Positions 49,902 through 59,964 of a DNA stretch of 64,000 nucleotides are shown piece after piece. The stretch spans positions 1-64,000 of the forward strand of contig JAURVB010013611.1 of the NCBI GenBank assembly GCA_033002965.1, in the 5' to 3' direction. This DNA is from Piper betle (Eukaryota > Streptophyta > Magnoliopsida > Piperales > Piperaceae). The translations under genes and the position numbers were made by a program. The notes beneath the pieces were generated by a model. It had not been told where the DNA came from and made no database searches. It saw only the letters and a list, made by a program, of their open reading frames with translations. The first letter of the stretch is position 1. The number at the start of each line of letters is the position of its first letter.

Positions 49902-50547
49902 GTTTAGAAGTGCGTGACTAGTACGGTATCAAGAAACATGTGCTGACTGTTAGCTGATTGAACTAGAGCCACTTAGGAGCCGTTTCTGAGATTTGTCATT
50001 GATTGACTGTTCCATAGCCTGATCACCTGTGGCATAGTGAATTATGGTGATCTTAGAGACAAGTCCATAGACCTACCGATATTTTGGCCACCCACTACAC
50101 TACATAGGGATTTCATCTCCCCTACCACTTGCATGACGCCTTGACCTCACCATAGATCAGGGGGACATACTTATGTAGCAAGTCTTTCTTAGCCTAATGG
50201 ATTCCCCCATTTACCTGGCATTAGACACCACATGTGAGAATGAGATAGCACCCATTGAGAGTTCTTGAGCAATGTGACTAGATTTCCACGAGATTCAGCC
50301 TCCCTTCCTATAACCTAGAGATGTCAGATATAGTAGAGTTTTCACTTGAGGATTCCCACTCCCCCTTTGTATGTATCAGTTCTACCATCAGTTTATCCAG
50401 AGGATTGAGATGAGTATACATTGACTAGAGCACAAAGAACATGCCATAGACCAAATGCAGACTCTACAGTCCCATGCAGAGTATGTTATCATACTCCTTG
50501 AGACACACTGTGTATGTACAGGTGTTCTCGACTCCTTTCAGCAGTAG
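49902..50547. repeat. Duplicated segment, copy B
   Basis: Repeats 48453-49047 with moderate divergence and then continues into sequence not repeated on the left ('ttagtggttgtatagat'). The joint with the truncated TRIM internal domain is at about 49901. Confidence 0.75.
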
Positions 50548-52728
50548 TTAGTGGTTGTATAGATAGTCACCTGAGCCGTAGTATGCAGTAGACTCATAGC
50601 AGCTATCCTTGTTCTCTTATAGAATAGAGTGAGATACTTGACTCAGGACTGAGTCAACTAGGACCTAGTGAGCGCTCCAGTTGCTTATATAGGGACACCT
50701 AAGAGTTGGATCTAGACTGGTGACAGTGAGGCCTATAGCTCATTAGTTTATACACTCGACCTAGCAGGAGACCCATAGCATACTTTAGGTTGGTTGTAGG
50801 ACTTAAGAATAGAGTTTCTTGAGAGTACATGTAGGTGACTTTTCACAGATGAGGATTAGAGGGACATGGGTAGATGCTAGTAGGTAGGTCTTACCCTCGA
50901 TGTAGTTTTCCCAGACATAGCTCAGATTAGAACCTTGCGATACTCTAGAGTATCTACTTAACCAACCTAGTAGGCCCTTAGGGGTGACCTAGGTCTCTTG
51001 CCAAGTTAGCAGTAGGGATCAGAACAAAATAGCATGATGATGGTAATGTCAGAACAAGCGCAGGCAGTAGTAGGGATCAGAACAAAAGAGAATGATGATG
51101 GTAATGTCAAAACAAGTACAAACAATAGTAATGATCAGGACAAAAGAGAAGGATGATGAAAATGTCAGAATAGGTACATGAAGTATAGAATCTAGAAAGT
51201 TTGATATTGACAGAATCACTAGCAGAACTCACCATGATGGCACAGCTACAGTAAGTGAGGATGTACATGACTATTAAAGAGTAGAGGATACAACTAGTGT
51301 GTATCTAGATTCCAGGTAGTAGTGCAGTAGAACCTCCTTGAGTTGAAATTTTGATGACAAAATTTTTATAAGGAGGGAAGATTGTAAAACCCACGATTCG
51401 AGTTAGGGTTTTATATTCAGAACCAGTAGGTTCAACCGTTAGTTTTGAGTCGAGTCAGATTCGAGTTAGGGTTTTTAGAGCATATCATTATGATAGTTTT
51501 GGTGTTTGTTGATTTTATGGGATTTTTCTCGATTTTTTTTAGGATTTAATACGACTTAGTTATTATTCTTGACACAAGCCAGACACGAGTCAAGTATTAT
51601 TTACGACTTTGCCACCGAGCCTTTTCTTTTCTCCCACGACGTCTTTTTCACCCAAACCCTCATTACTGCCCCTTTTTCTTGACGCCGCCACTACCGCCGA
51701 CGTCGGCCTGCTGTCGATCATCTCCGCAAGACCCACGCCGCGGTGTTGCCGTGCCGCCCCAACTAGTCCCAGCAGTTGCCAAGCCGCCGTGATGCCGGAA
51801 TAGCCACAACTAGCGCCGGGGCTACATTTCGGTAGCATCGCCAATTCTGCCACTGGCGACCATCATAGCCGCCATCTAGTGGTCGCCTCAGCACCATCGA
51901 CCACCCAGTGACCTTTCCCGACCGGAACGGAGGCCATCGCCGCCCAGGCCGGCCGGATCGAGTCCCTCATCGTCGCTACCTCAGTTTTGCCATTTTCAAG
52001 CAAGCCGCCACCTCTGCCGACCATGTCAACACCGTAGATGCATCGGGTTCGCCGAATCGGTTCCAATGGTACCCAATATAACCCTTATCCAGCCGGTAGA
52101 CACCGCCAGTGATTTTTGCTGAAAAATCGCCGGAAGTTGCCGGAAAACTACTGAAACCTGCCGAAAAACTGCCGGAACCTACCGAAAAACTGGATTTGCT
52201 AGAATCCGTCGGATCTTCCACGGAGCTCATCCAGTCGATCCCGATCGAACTTCAGAGGCTGACGAGCGCCGAATTCGAGCTCCGAGATTTGCAACAGAAC
52301 CCTAGTCGTCGCCAATTGCCGACAACGTGAGGTATAATTACCTCCAAATTTATAATTTAAACTTGATGATTGTTAGCACAGCATGCTAGGGTTGGTTTAT
52401 TGATGTGATTAATGCTTAATTATGAATGAAACGATGTGTTCATGATGCAATTAATTGGGAATGAATGGTGAGTGATCTAATGAGGTAGATCGAGTTTGAG
52501 CATGCTAATCGAGTATGACGGAACATATAAAAACAGTATAAAATTGGTATGAATAGGATGACTTAGAATTATTTTCACATTATGATTATTTGACTGTTGA
52601 TGGATGTTATTCGTATTGTGTGTGATATACATTGAGTTTGATACATCATTTAGTTAGCGGGCATTAGTATTTAGTTTTGTGTGTAGGTACAAAGTAAGAG
52701 CTCACCGCCGAGGCACGATGACACGCTT

Positions 52729-52870
52729 TGTAACGACCCGCCCGAACCGGACCGGGTGTTACTTAAAAATATAGGTAATGTAGATACAACATTCTAGAAC
52801 ATGAATTGAAATATACCAAATATGTCTCGCAACATCTAATATGAATCATAACAAAAAATCATGTTCTCTA
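52729..52870 (-). mobile_element. Terminal fragment of a Tekay LTR within LTR D
   Basis: TGTAACGACCCGCCCGAACC and the next 120 bp match 35525-35665 and 41236-41375, then stop at 'catgttctcta', where unrelated sequence follows. Confidence 0.85.
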
Positions 52871-53420
52871 TACTCGGGCCATTTAGCCGAATGGATTTTC
52901 GGATTAATAACCCCTCGAGGAGGATGATTTCGAAAACAAGATCCACCACAAGTTACCTTCGGGCCTATTATATAAATCCCTACCCAGCCCAATATATATG
53001 TAGTTTTCACGTTTTCAGTGAGACGAGAGCTGGAGAAACCGACTGCACGTACCATGAGCAGATGCCGTGACAGTCAAAGCGGGCTCTGGATTAGTGCCAG
53101 TGGACTGTTCCATTCCCGAGGGATCCAAACATCTCCCCGTTTGAGTTCCTCACACCCAGAGAACGTGGAGGTTTATGGGTACTATTTAGTACAGCGCATG
53201 TCCGGACTTGTGGTTCAAAGGGTACTAAAGGCGACTGCCTGAGAGTACTCAGCCTTCGCGCTCAAGGCTAGGAGAAATATGGAGGTAAGGAGAGGGCTTA
53301 GGATTTGAGACCAGAAAATGAAGTAAGAAAATGCCGAGAGTGCCATCAGCAGCTGTAGATCAGTAAGTTCGGGATGCCACTGGGTTTGCAGCCCAGTGGC
53401 TCCTCAGTAGAGCCCTTCAG
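52871..53420 (+). other. Unidentified moderately GC-rich segment in LTR D
   Basis: No counterpart elsewhere in the window. It has a TATA-like TTATATAAAT (about 52967-52976) and, at 53376-53400, a perfect nine-pair stem (GCCACTGGG/CCCAGTGGC) with a seven-base loop. Short frames on both strands have no recognisable domain. It may be the promoter and leader part of LTR D, or an insertion that came with the Tekay scrap. Confidence 0.35.
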
Positions 53421-54170
53421 AGTGTTCACGAGGAGTATATGATGTTTTCTTTCATGTGAGAGTTTGCTCTCATAGCCAGCTTGTTATAGTTATTTTATTT
53501 TCCAGACCAGTAACACTTGTTACTAACGTGTTTTTATACTATATGTAGGTAATAGTCACGAGTTGGAGGAGCCAACTTTGACGGAGGAGCACGGTCGTCG
53601 CTTGCACACATGTCAGTCGATAGAGTGGTTAATATTCTATTTATGATGCTATTATATTGTGAATGTTGCGAAATGCTAAGACATGATAGGATATGATTAA
53701 ATGCAATGAGATGATGTTAAGACGTGATGAAAAGCTAAGAAATGATGACAAGGAGTGAGATGTGATTAGAGCGCGCAGCGGAAGTGTGGTGGGTTGAAAC
53801 CCAAGTTCCATAATGAGTATACAGTATATTAGATTATGTGTGATTGAAATTGTTGATATATGCATGCATATTGGTATATGTTGTTTTGGCAGGGTAGACC
53901 CTAATTGCACCTTTAGGGGATACTATGTCTGTTTTATTTTAGAATTTTTATTGAGTTTGACCATAATTGTATTGGTGTGTACTTTGAATTGCATGTCATT
54001 CATGTAGTACCATGTTAGGGTTTGTGCATTCATCCATGCATTGAGTTGTATCTTCATCTTAAGACGCCGAGATTGGATCCGCATGAGTTAGGTTCGAGTT
54101 AGCCAACCTAATCGGGGCCTGTAACATGTTGGTTTGGGTCACGAGCGTGAACCGGATTTGGGGTGTTACA

Positions 54171-54636
54171 TAGGTCTTACCCGCTTGTAGTTAGCCAGTT
54201 TAGACCAGTCTCAAGTTGGTTCGAGTGAGCTTGAGCCAAAAAAATTTTAAAGAATATGAGTATGAGGCCCAGTTGGCTGTATGGGCATGTTATGGAGGTT
54301 GAATATGTCTAGCATGCGTTTGATAGTTTCAGTTATGATACAGTAGAGCATGAGTTATCAGTGTATAGACGAGGTATACATATGATTTTTATTAGTTAGC
54401 CAGGATTTTAGGCCTAGATCTAGGCCGTTGTAGTGTTAGTATCTGTTTGGGATTTTCAAACAATCGGATTGTGCCTGTGGACCCAGCTCAATTGCGTTTA
54501 GGGTTTCGAGCTCCATTCACCCTTCTTTTCTTGATTCCAACCCATGGAGTCACTTTTAGGACTCGAGTCAATTTTGACTTTCAACGGTCTCTATTCGAGC
54601 TTTCCATCTATATATATTGCATATACCCATAGGTGG
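54171..54636 (+). mobile_element. C LTR, plus orientation, left of the TRIM array
   Basis: Matches 10133-10640 ('cttacccgcttgtag', 'gcatgagttatcagtgtata', 'gcatatacc.ataggtgg'). It continues at 55486-55862 after the TRIM array, including the GC-rich block with the 'KFSTIRP' frame, and is cut at 55862 by an inverted C LTR. Confidence 0.8.
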
Positions 54637-55485
54637 TGTGAGATCCCTCAACTTAGTCCCACATCTAATACCTACTGGGAGAAGATCCTGTTTATAAGTG
54701 GGAATGGACTATAGATCTTTAACTTCCGGGTTACCCATTTTAAAGAAATGACTTAGCCCATTATGTTGCACTTTGGGCTGGGTCGTTATAAATGGTATCA
54801 GAGCCGACCTGGTTTCGTGTTAGATGGTGGGCTGGATTAGAAACGTTGGCTAGGCTGCCAGTCACGGGCCAGAAAGGTCGTGGGCTGGGGCTAGCAACGA
54901 GTCAAGAATAGGCATTTCGGGGACGAAATTCCCTAAGGTGGGTGGATTGTGAGATCCCTCAACTTAGTCCCACATCTAATACCTACTGGGAGAAGATCCT
55001 GTTTATAAGTGGGAATGGACTAGAGATCTTTAACTTTCGGGGTACCCATTTTAAAGAAATGACTTAGCCCATTACGTTGCACTTTGGGCTGGGTCGTTAC
55101 AAATGGTATCAGAGCCGACCTGGTTTCGTGTTAGATGGTGGGATGGACTAGGGACGTTGGCTAGGCTGCTGGTCACGGGCCAAAAAAAGGTCGTGGGCTG
55201 GGGCTAGCAACGGGCCAAGACTAGAAATGTTGGTTAGGCTGCCGGTCACGGGCCAGAAAGGACGTGGGTTGGGGCTAGCAACGGGCCAAGAATAGGCATT
55301 TCGGGGACGAAATTTCCTAAGGTGGGTAGATTGTGAGATCCCTCAACTTAGTCCCACATCTAATACCTACTGGGAGAAGATCCTGTTTATAAGTGGGAAT
55401 GGACTATAGATCTTTAACTTCCGGGGTACCCATGTTAAAGAAATGACTTGGCCCATTACGTTGCACTTTGGGCTGGGTCGTTACA
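54637..55485 (+). mobile_element. Tandem TRIM array: three LTRs and two internal domains
   Basis: LTRs of 154 bp each at 54637-54790, 54948-55101 and 55332-55485 (TGTGAGATCC...GGGTCGTTACA; first copy ends TTATA). Each of the first two is followed by a PBS TGGTATCAGAGCC (54793-54805 and 55104-55116) and an internal domain ending in a polypurine-like tract (CTAAGGTGGGTGGAT, 54933-54947). A 5-bp target-site duplication GGTGG (54632-54636 and 55486-55490) flanks the whole array, so it behaves as one insertion. The second internal domain carries an internal duplication of about 75 bp ('acgttggctaggctgc...gggccaaga'). No ORF. This is the layout of terminal-repeat retrotransposons in miniature. Confidence 0.93.
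54914..54947 (+). promoter_or_regulatory. TRIM pre-PPT stem-loop and polypurine tract
   Basis: ATTTCGGGGACGAAAT (54914-54929) folds into a six-pair stem with loop GGGA, followed by CTAAGGTGGGTGGAT and the next LTR. The same arrangement is at 55298-55331, in the minus TRIM array (49201-49237), and in Tekay elements E3 (39024-39061) and, weaker, E4 (61212-61245). Confidence 0.7.
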
Positions 55486-55862
55486 GGTGGGTCTCACTAG
55501 GCTGTGACTTGTCAGACATCCCGATCGTGCCACATGGCAAGATTTGAGCCGTACACTCAGCCTTCTATTCACCCATTGCCTGCCATGGAGTTTCCACAAT
55601 TTTGAAATTTTCCACAATTAGGCCGCTGCCACTTCAACTCGTCACCAATGACTCTCCGCCTCACCTCGGGCCACACCATCGATATGGCTATGACCATCTC
55701 ACTGCTGGCTACCAGCCTGAACCCACCATTGCCATCGGAGCTGCCACAGTAGCTGCCGGCAACATTGTTTTCAGTGTTGTTTTCCTCTACCGCCACTGCC
55801 ACCACCCTTTCGGGCCGTTTGGCAGTGATGGCGAGCCACCTTCGGCCAATCCGACCACCCAC

Positions 55863-56988
55863 TGTAACACCCAATTTCGGTTCACCTTGAACCGAATTAG
55901 AAATGTTACCTATCGAGTCAAGTCGTGTTTCAAGTTAATGGTCAGTACGACTCAATCAGTGAAATAGATTGAACAACCTTCTTGGTGTCATGAGAATGGA
56001 AGACAATATTAAATATGCATCAAACGCATCAAACACATCAAATATAAATAAAAATAATAACGTAAATAACTGTGTTGAGCTCAAGTGTGTGTAGCATTTA
56101 TCTTTCCTCCCACCAAAGTCAACTCTGGATTTGCAAAACCTATATATATTATATGAAAAACATCAGTAAAATGTTACTGGCCCAAAAAATAACTAATATA
56201 ATCTAGCAAATGGGTATTTCATTACCCACGGAAACTTATGAAACTTCAAGATTGCCTCACACTGGGCGGTAAGCAAACATACTTAAGCAAGCACTGGCTC
56301 ACATGCGTGGCTCATAATCATATTCTTACATACAACGCTTACGCCCTCACATCTTCTATATCACCTGCCACGGTACTCGAGTGGCAATAGGAACAATTAA
56401 GTTAGTGCCACAAATTCCAGAAATATGCTACATATCTCATATCTATCAGACATCGCACTACCTCTGGTTTGAAGGAGAACTAGTGTGTCCCATACATATG
56501 TCTGTACCACTCATTCTCTTATTCATGAAATTCATAAACTAATGTAGGGGTTCTCAAATTACCAAACCGGCATAAAAACGGACTAAATTGGTCCAAAAAT
56601 GAACTGAACCAGACCGAACTGAGCTCAACCAAACCGAATTGGGCTAAGTCAACATGGTCTAGGTTAAATAAACTACTGGGCTGGGTCAGCTAGGTTGATG
56701 GACATGGACACAGACATGGGCTAGTGGATGCGGGCACGGCTAGGCTGGTAAACAGGCTGATCAGGGGGTGGCGGTGCCCGTCGCCGAAAAGTGCCAACGG
56801 CGACGTGGTTGGTGTCGTCGTCAATAGGGATCGACAGCGAAGGTAAAGGTGGAGCTGCTGGTGGTGTTGACTAGCGGAGGCCAGTTAGTGGCTGGCCTGA
56901 AAGATGTGGTATTGCTGTTGGGGGCGGTGGCAGAGATCACGGCAACGGCAGTGGTTGTGGGTGGTCTCAAAATGGAGATCACGACAAG
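55863..56988 (-). mobile_element. C LTR, minus orientation, with internal deletion
   Basis: Starts TGTAACACCCAATTTCGG, runs through the stem-loop near 56164-56178 and AG|GT (exon base 56140) to 'attctcttattcatgaaattcat' (about 56535). It then jumps over the AT-rich tract to 'aaactaatgtaggggttctc' and the GC-rich block (56600-56980). At about 56988 it turns into a plus-oriented C LTR. Confidence 0.75.
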
Positions 56989-57744
56989 GATGAGATCGCT
57001 TGTTGATTTTCGAACTGAAACTCAAGAAATGTGCAATATAAGCCTCTTCTCTAAACCTATTATATAAGTATGCGGATTTTTACGGATTTCATGAATAATA
57101 GAATGAGTGGTACGGAGATATGTATGGGCCGCACTAGTATTCCTTCAAACCATTAGGTAGTGTGGTGTATGATGGTATAATGCAACAAAATCCGGAATTT
57201 TTGGCACTAACTTAACTATTCCTTTTGCCATTCGAGTACCGTGGCAGGTGATATAGAAGATGTGAGGGCGTAAGCATTGTTTGTATGAATATGATTATGA
57301 GCCGTGCATGCGAGCCAGCACTGGCTTAAGTATGTTTTCTTACCGCCCAATGTGAGGCAATCTTGAAGTTTCATAATTTTTTGTGGGTAATGGAATACCA
57401 ATATACCAGTTTGTATTAGTTATTTTTGGACCAGTAACATTCGTTACTGACAATTTTCATATAATATATGTACGTATTGCAAATCCTATGTCTACTTTGG
57501 TGGGAGGACAAATAAATGCTACACAAACTTGAGCTTAGTGCAGTTGCTTACTTTCTTCCTTTTATTTATGTTCGATGTGTTTTGTCACATATTTAACAAT
57601 GTCTTCCATTCTCATGATACAAAGAAGGTTGTTTCAATCTATTTTATCGATCAAGTCATGCCAACCGACAACTTTAAACATGACTCGACTCGATCACAAC
57701 ATTTCTAATTTGGTTCTTAAGTGAACCAAAATGGGGGTGTTACA
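56989..57744 (+). mobile_element. C LTR 3' part, plus orientation
   Basis: Starts at the 'acaaggatgagatc' position (equivalent to about 12465) and runs to the natural LTR end GGGTGTTACA at 57744, including the AGTAACattcGTTACT stem-loop (57433-57448). 57095-57744 is the inverted repeat of about 55863-56535. Confidence 0.75.
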
Positions 57745-58107
57745 TAACTTAATGATGCATGCAAATGTATGATATGCATGGACATACCATTCCACTTAAA
57801 TCACACAAGCAACACATGCATGCTTTGTGCATGATGAAATAATATTATTTGACTTATTTAAATAACATTTTATTAATATAAGTTCCAACAAATTCAATGG
57901 GTGCGCATCATCACATATTATTATTATTATTATTATTATTATTGTTATTATTATTATGATTAGATTATGATTATGATTATGTTATTATTATTAGTATTAG
58001 TATTATTAGTATTATTCTAATTATTATTAATATTATTTTATTTTTATTTTTATTAGAATTATGATTATTATTATTATTATTAGTTTTATTATTTTTACTA
58101 TTGTTAT
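57745..58107. repeat. Unassigned AT-rich stretch with long (ATT)n microsatellite
   Basis: The left 170 bp ('taacttaatgatgcatgc...') match nothing else in the window. From about 57916 to 58105 an interrupted ATT/ATG/AGT trinucleotide array fills the space up to LTR F. No gene seen. Confidence 0.85.
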
Positions 58108-59734
58108 TGTAACACCTCATTTTTCAGTCCAAGGGCGGACCGAAGTGCGATGTTATAATTTGGAAAACTATTCGTTAGACTAGTCACGTACAAACTTTAC
58201 AGAAACATATCTCAATGCTTGAGGAGGTTTAAGACAGGCAACCTTACAGGGTTTCATCACATATGGATGCTGATTCATACTAGCATAGAGAGACTCTTAA
58301 ACTTAAGGATTCTATATGATCACCCTTAGCCACAATAGAGGCAAAACCTCCTCAGTGACTATGAGTGATGACTTTTAGAAATTCTAATGATCACTCTCAA
58401 TTGTAGAAGAGGTGTGCCCCAACTACAGTCTTAAGGTTCCATGTTGTAACATTAAACTTTTCTTAATACTTATTTTAAGTGATTCGTTACATTTCTTAAA
58501 TTCTTACAAGCAGATGAATGCAGAGAATTTTAACCAGGGTCATGGTTACCTATTCCACATACCCGACTTGTGCAAGAAAATATAATAATTAAACACAACA
58601 TCATCGGATGCCAGGGCATCAAACCCTAAAACCTAGACTTCGCATTGGTCTTCAAGCAGTGCAAACCGTATGCTCCTCCTACACATGTTTCTTTATCTCA
58701 CACTCACCCAAACTTCGCGTACCTAGTAAGCTTCTCATCGTGTTCCAAGACTTTGAGGCATATACCTTGCGAACGATAGTTACCCCAAAGTGTGTCTTCA
58801 CCACAATAATAATATAATGATATATAAAACACACGTGCACAACAACAATACTTTCACTTATCCTGAATCATACAAGTTTATACAACGTTAGGGCTTATTC
58901 ACACTACATCTCAATTTCATATTAAATCAATTCGGTAATTAACAAAAATAGAAGATGAAATACCCCGCCATGAGCCATTTTATCCATCCACCTACGCCAG
59001 TCAAAAGACAAAGCACCTACATATATTAGAGAAAAATGTCAGCAATCAAAGAATTGATTACTGCCCCTATAGAGACTAGGAATATAGCAGTACTGGCAAA
59101 TGGATATCTAAACACCTACGAAAAAGTTGTAAAAACTGCCAGAATCATACATGGTGGTAAGCGAAGGCCAATGCAGCCACATATCATACCATAACTGCCT
59201 ACAAAGAGGTATCTTACAAACATATAAACATACATATATCGCTTATGCCCTTACATCTTCCATATATCACCCGCCATAGTACCCATGTGGCTCGGAACGA
59301 ATGTGCCACAATTTTCAAAATGCGCTGCACCACTTAAGGGTAGAAGGGGGTACTAGTGAAATTAGCATATCACCATCCCGCTCACTCTTTTAAAAATGCG
59401 CGAACTTATATAATAGGCTCAGGGAAGAGGCTTGTATCATACATTTCTGGAGCTTCAGTTCAAAGACGAACAAGGGATCTCATCCTTGTAGTTTTCTTAA
59501 ACATACGATAAAATGCGACTAAATAGCCCGATATCGGAGAGATTAAATAAAATTGCTGTCAACACCATCCTATCGTTTAAAACATGATTAATTGTGACAC
59601 TCAAGAGCCAAACATAAGGGTGAAGCAAGAGAGTCCTACAGACCTGGATGAGTGGAGCCTCGCATCCTAAATCAACGAGCTCAACCCGCATAACCTAATA
59701 GGAGATGGAATCCAAATCATAATTAGATTACACT
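58108..59734 (-). mobile_element. LTR of family F (relative of C), minus orientation, host of E4
   Basis: Starts TGTAACACCTC. The left 850 bp are specific to this copy. From about 59010 it follows C LTRs: stem-loop (59040-59063, CAGCAATC/GATTACTG, with paired changes relative to C), TAG|GTG (exon base 59017), the 'aggctcagggaagaggcttgtatc' region and the 'ctcatccttgtag' region. It is interrupted by E4 at AGCAC and probably continues after 62974, where similarity fades into AT-rich sequence. Confidence 0.65.
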
Positions 59735-59964
59735 AGCACTGTAAAGACCGTGAAAAAAAAAGGACACGAATGCTGTTCGGGAAGGACCAAACGTGTTATA
59801 TTCAATTCCCGGTTAATTATTATATTTTATTATTTACCCGGTTACCTGATTAAATGAAATACTGGTGTTTTCACATACCCTAGCCGTCATTTCATTTTAT
59901 TTTATGAAGGATGTCCTCTACCCTAGCCTTCATTGGCATTTTCTTCTCCTCTTCCATATGGGAA

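Larger units (their letters stand above)
47301..51382 (+). mobile_element. C internal domain, plus orientation, part 2, with TRIM insertion and duplication
   Basis: Inverse of about 9470 back to 6801. Matching landmarks include 47880-47990 against 8830-8940. It ends at a polypurine tract (51368-51382, ATAAGGAGGGAAGAT). It is longer than the minus copy because of the TRIM array 49048-49901 and a repeated segment (48453-49047 and 49902-50547). The last part (51000-51360) is sequence with little counterpart at 6801-7000. No coding potential was recognised. Confidence 0.65.
51383..54170 (+). mobile_element. LTR of family D
   Basis: 2788 bp, starts TGTAAAACCC directly after a C-type polypurine tract and ends GGATTTGGGGTGTTACA. 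The ends resemble C LTR ends, but the body differs. A GC-rich block (51600-52330) resembles the block in the E3 LTRs. There is a stem-loop AGTAAC/GTTACT (53509-53524) followed by TAG|GTAATAG (GT at 53549). It contains a Tekay LTR scrap (52729-52870). After it, C LTR sequence continues from about 20 bp inside that LTR. Either D is the true 3' LTR here or it was brought in by recombination; no target-site duplication separates these options. Confidence 0.65.

Noticed and set aside
52871..53420. Helitron, because the left edge reads TCTATACTC and a hairpin lies near the right side
   Set aside because: No CTRR end follows the hairpin, and the TCTA is part of the Tekay LTR scrap.
54637..54790. Cassandra-type TRIM with a 5S rRNA promoter
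   Set aside because: The LTR has no recognisable 5S internal control region or pol III B box.
59865..59964. LTR-integrase fusion protein at the start of the 59865-60629 frame
   Set aside because: The N-terminal part is LTR sequence joined by deletion, and a one-base shift follows; a functional fusion is unlikely.
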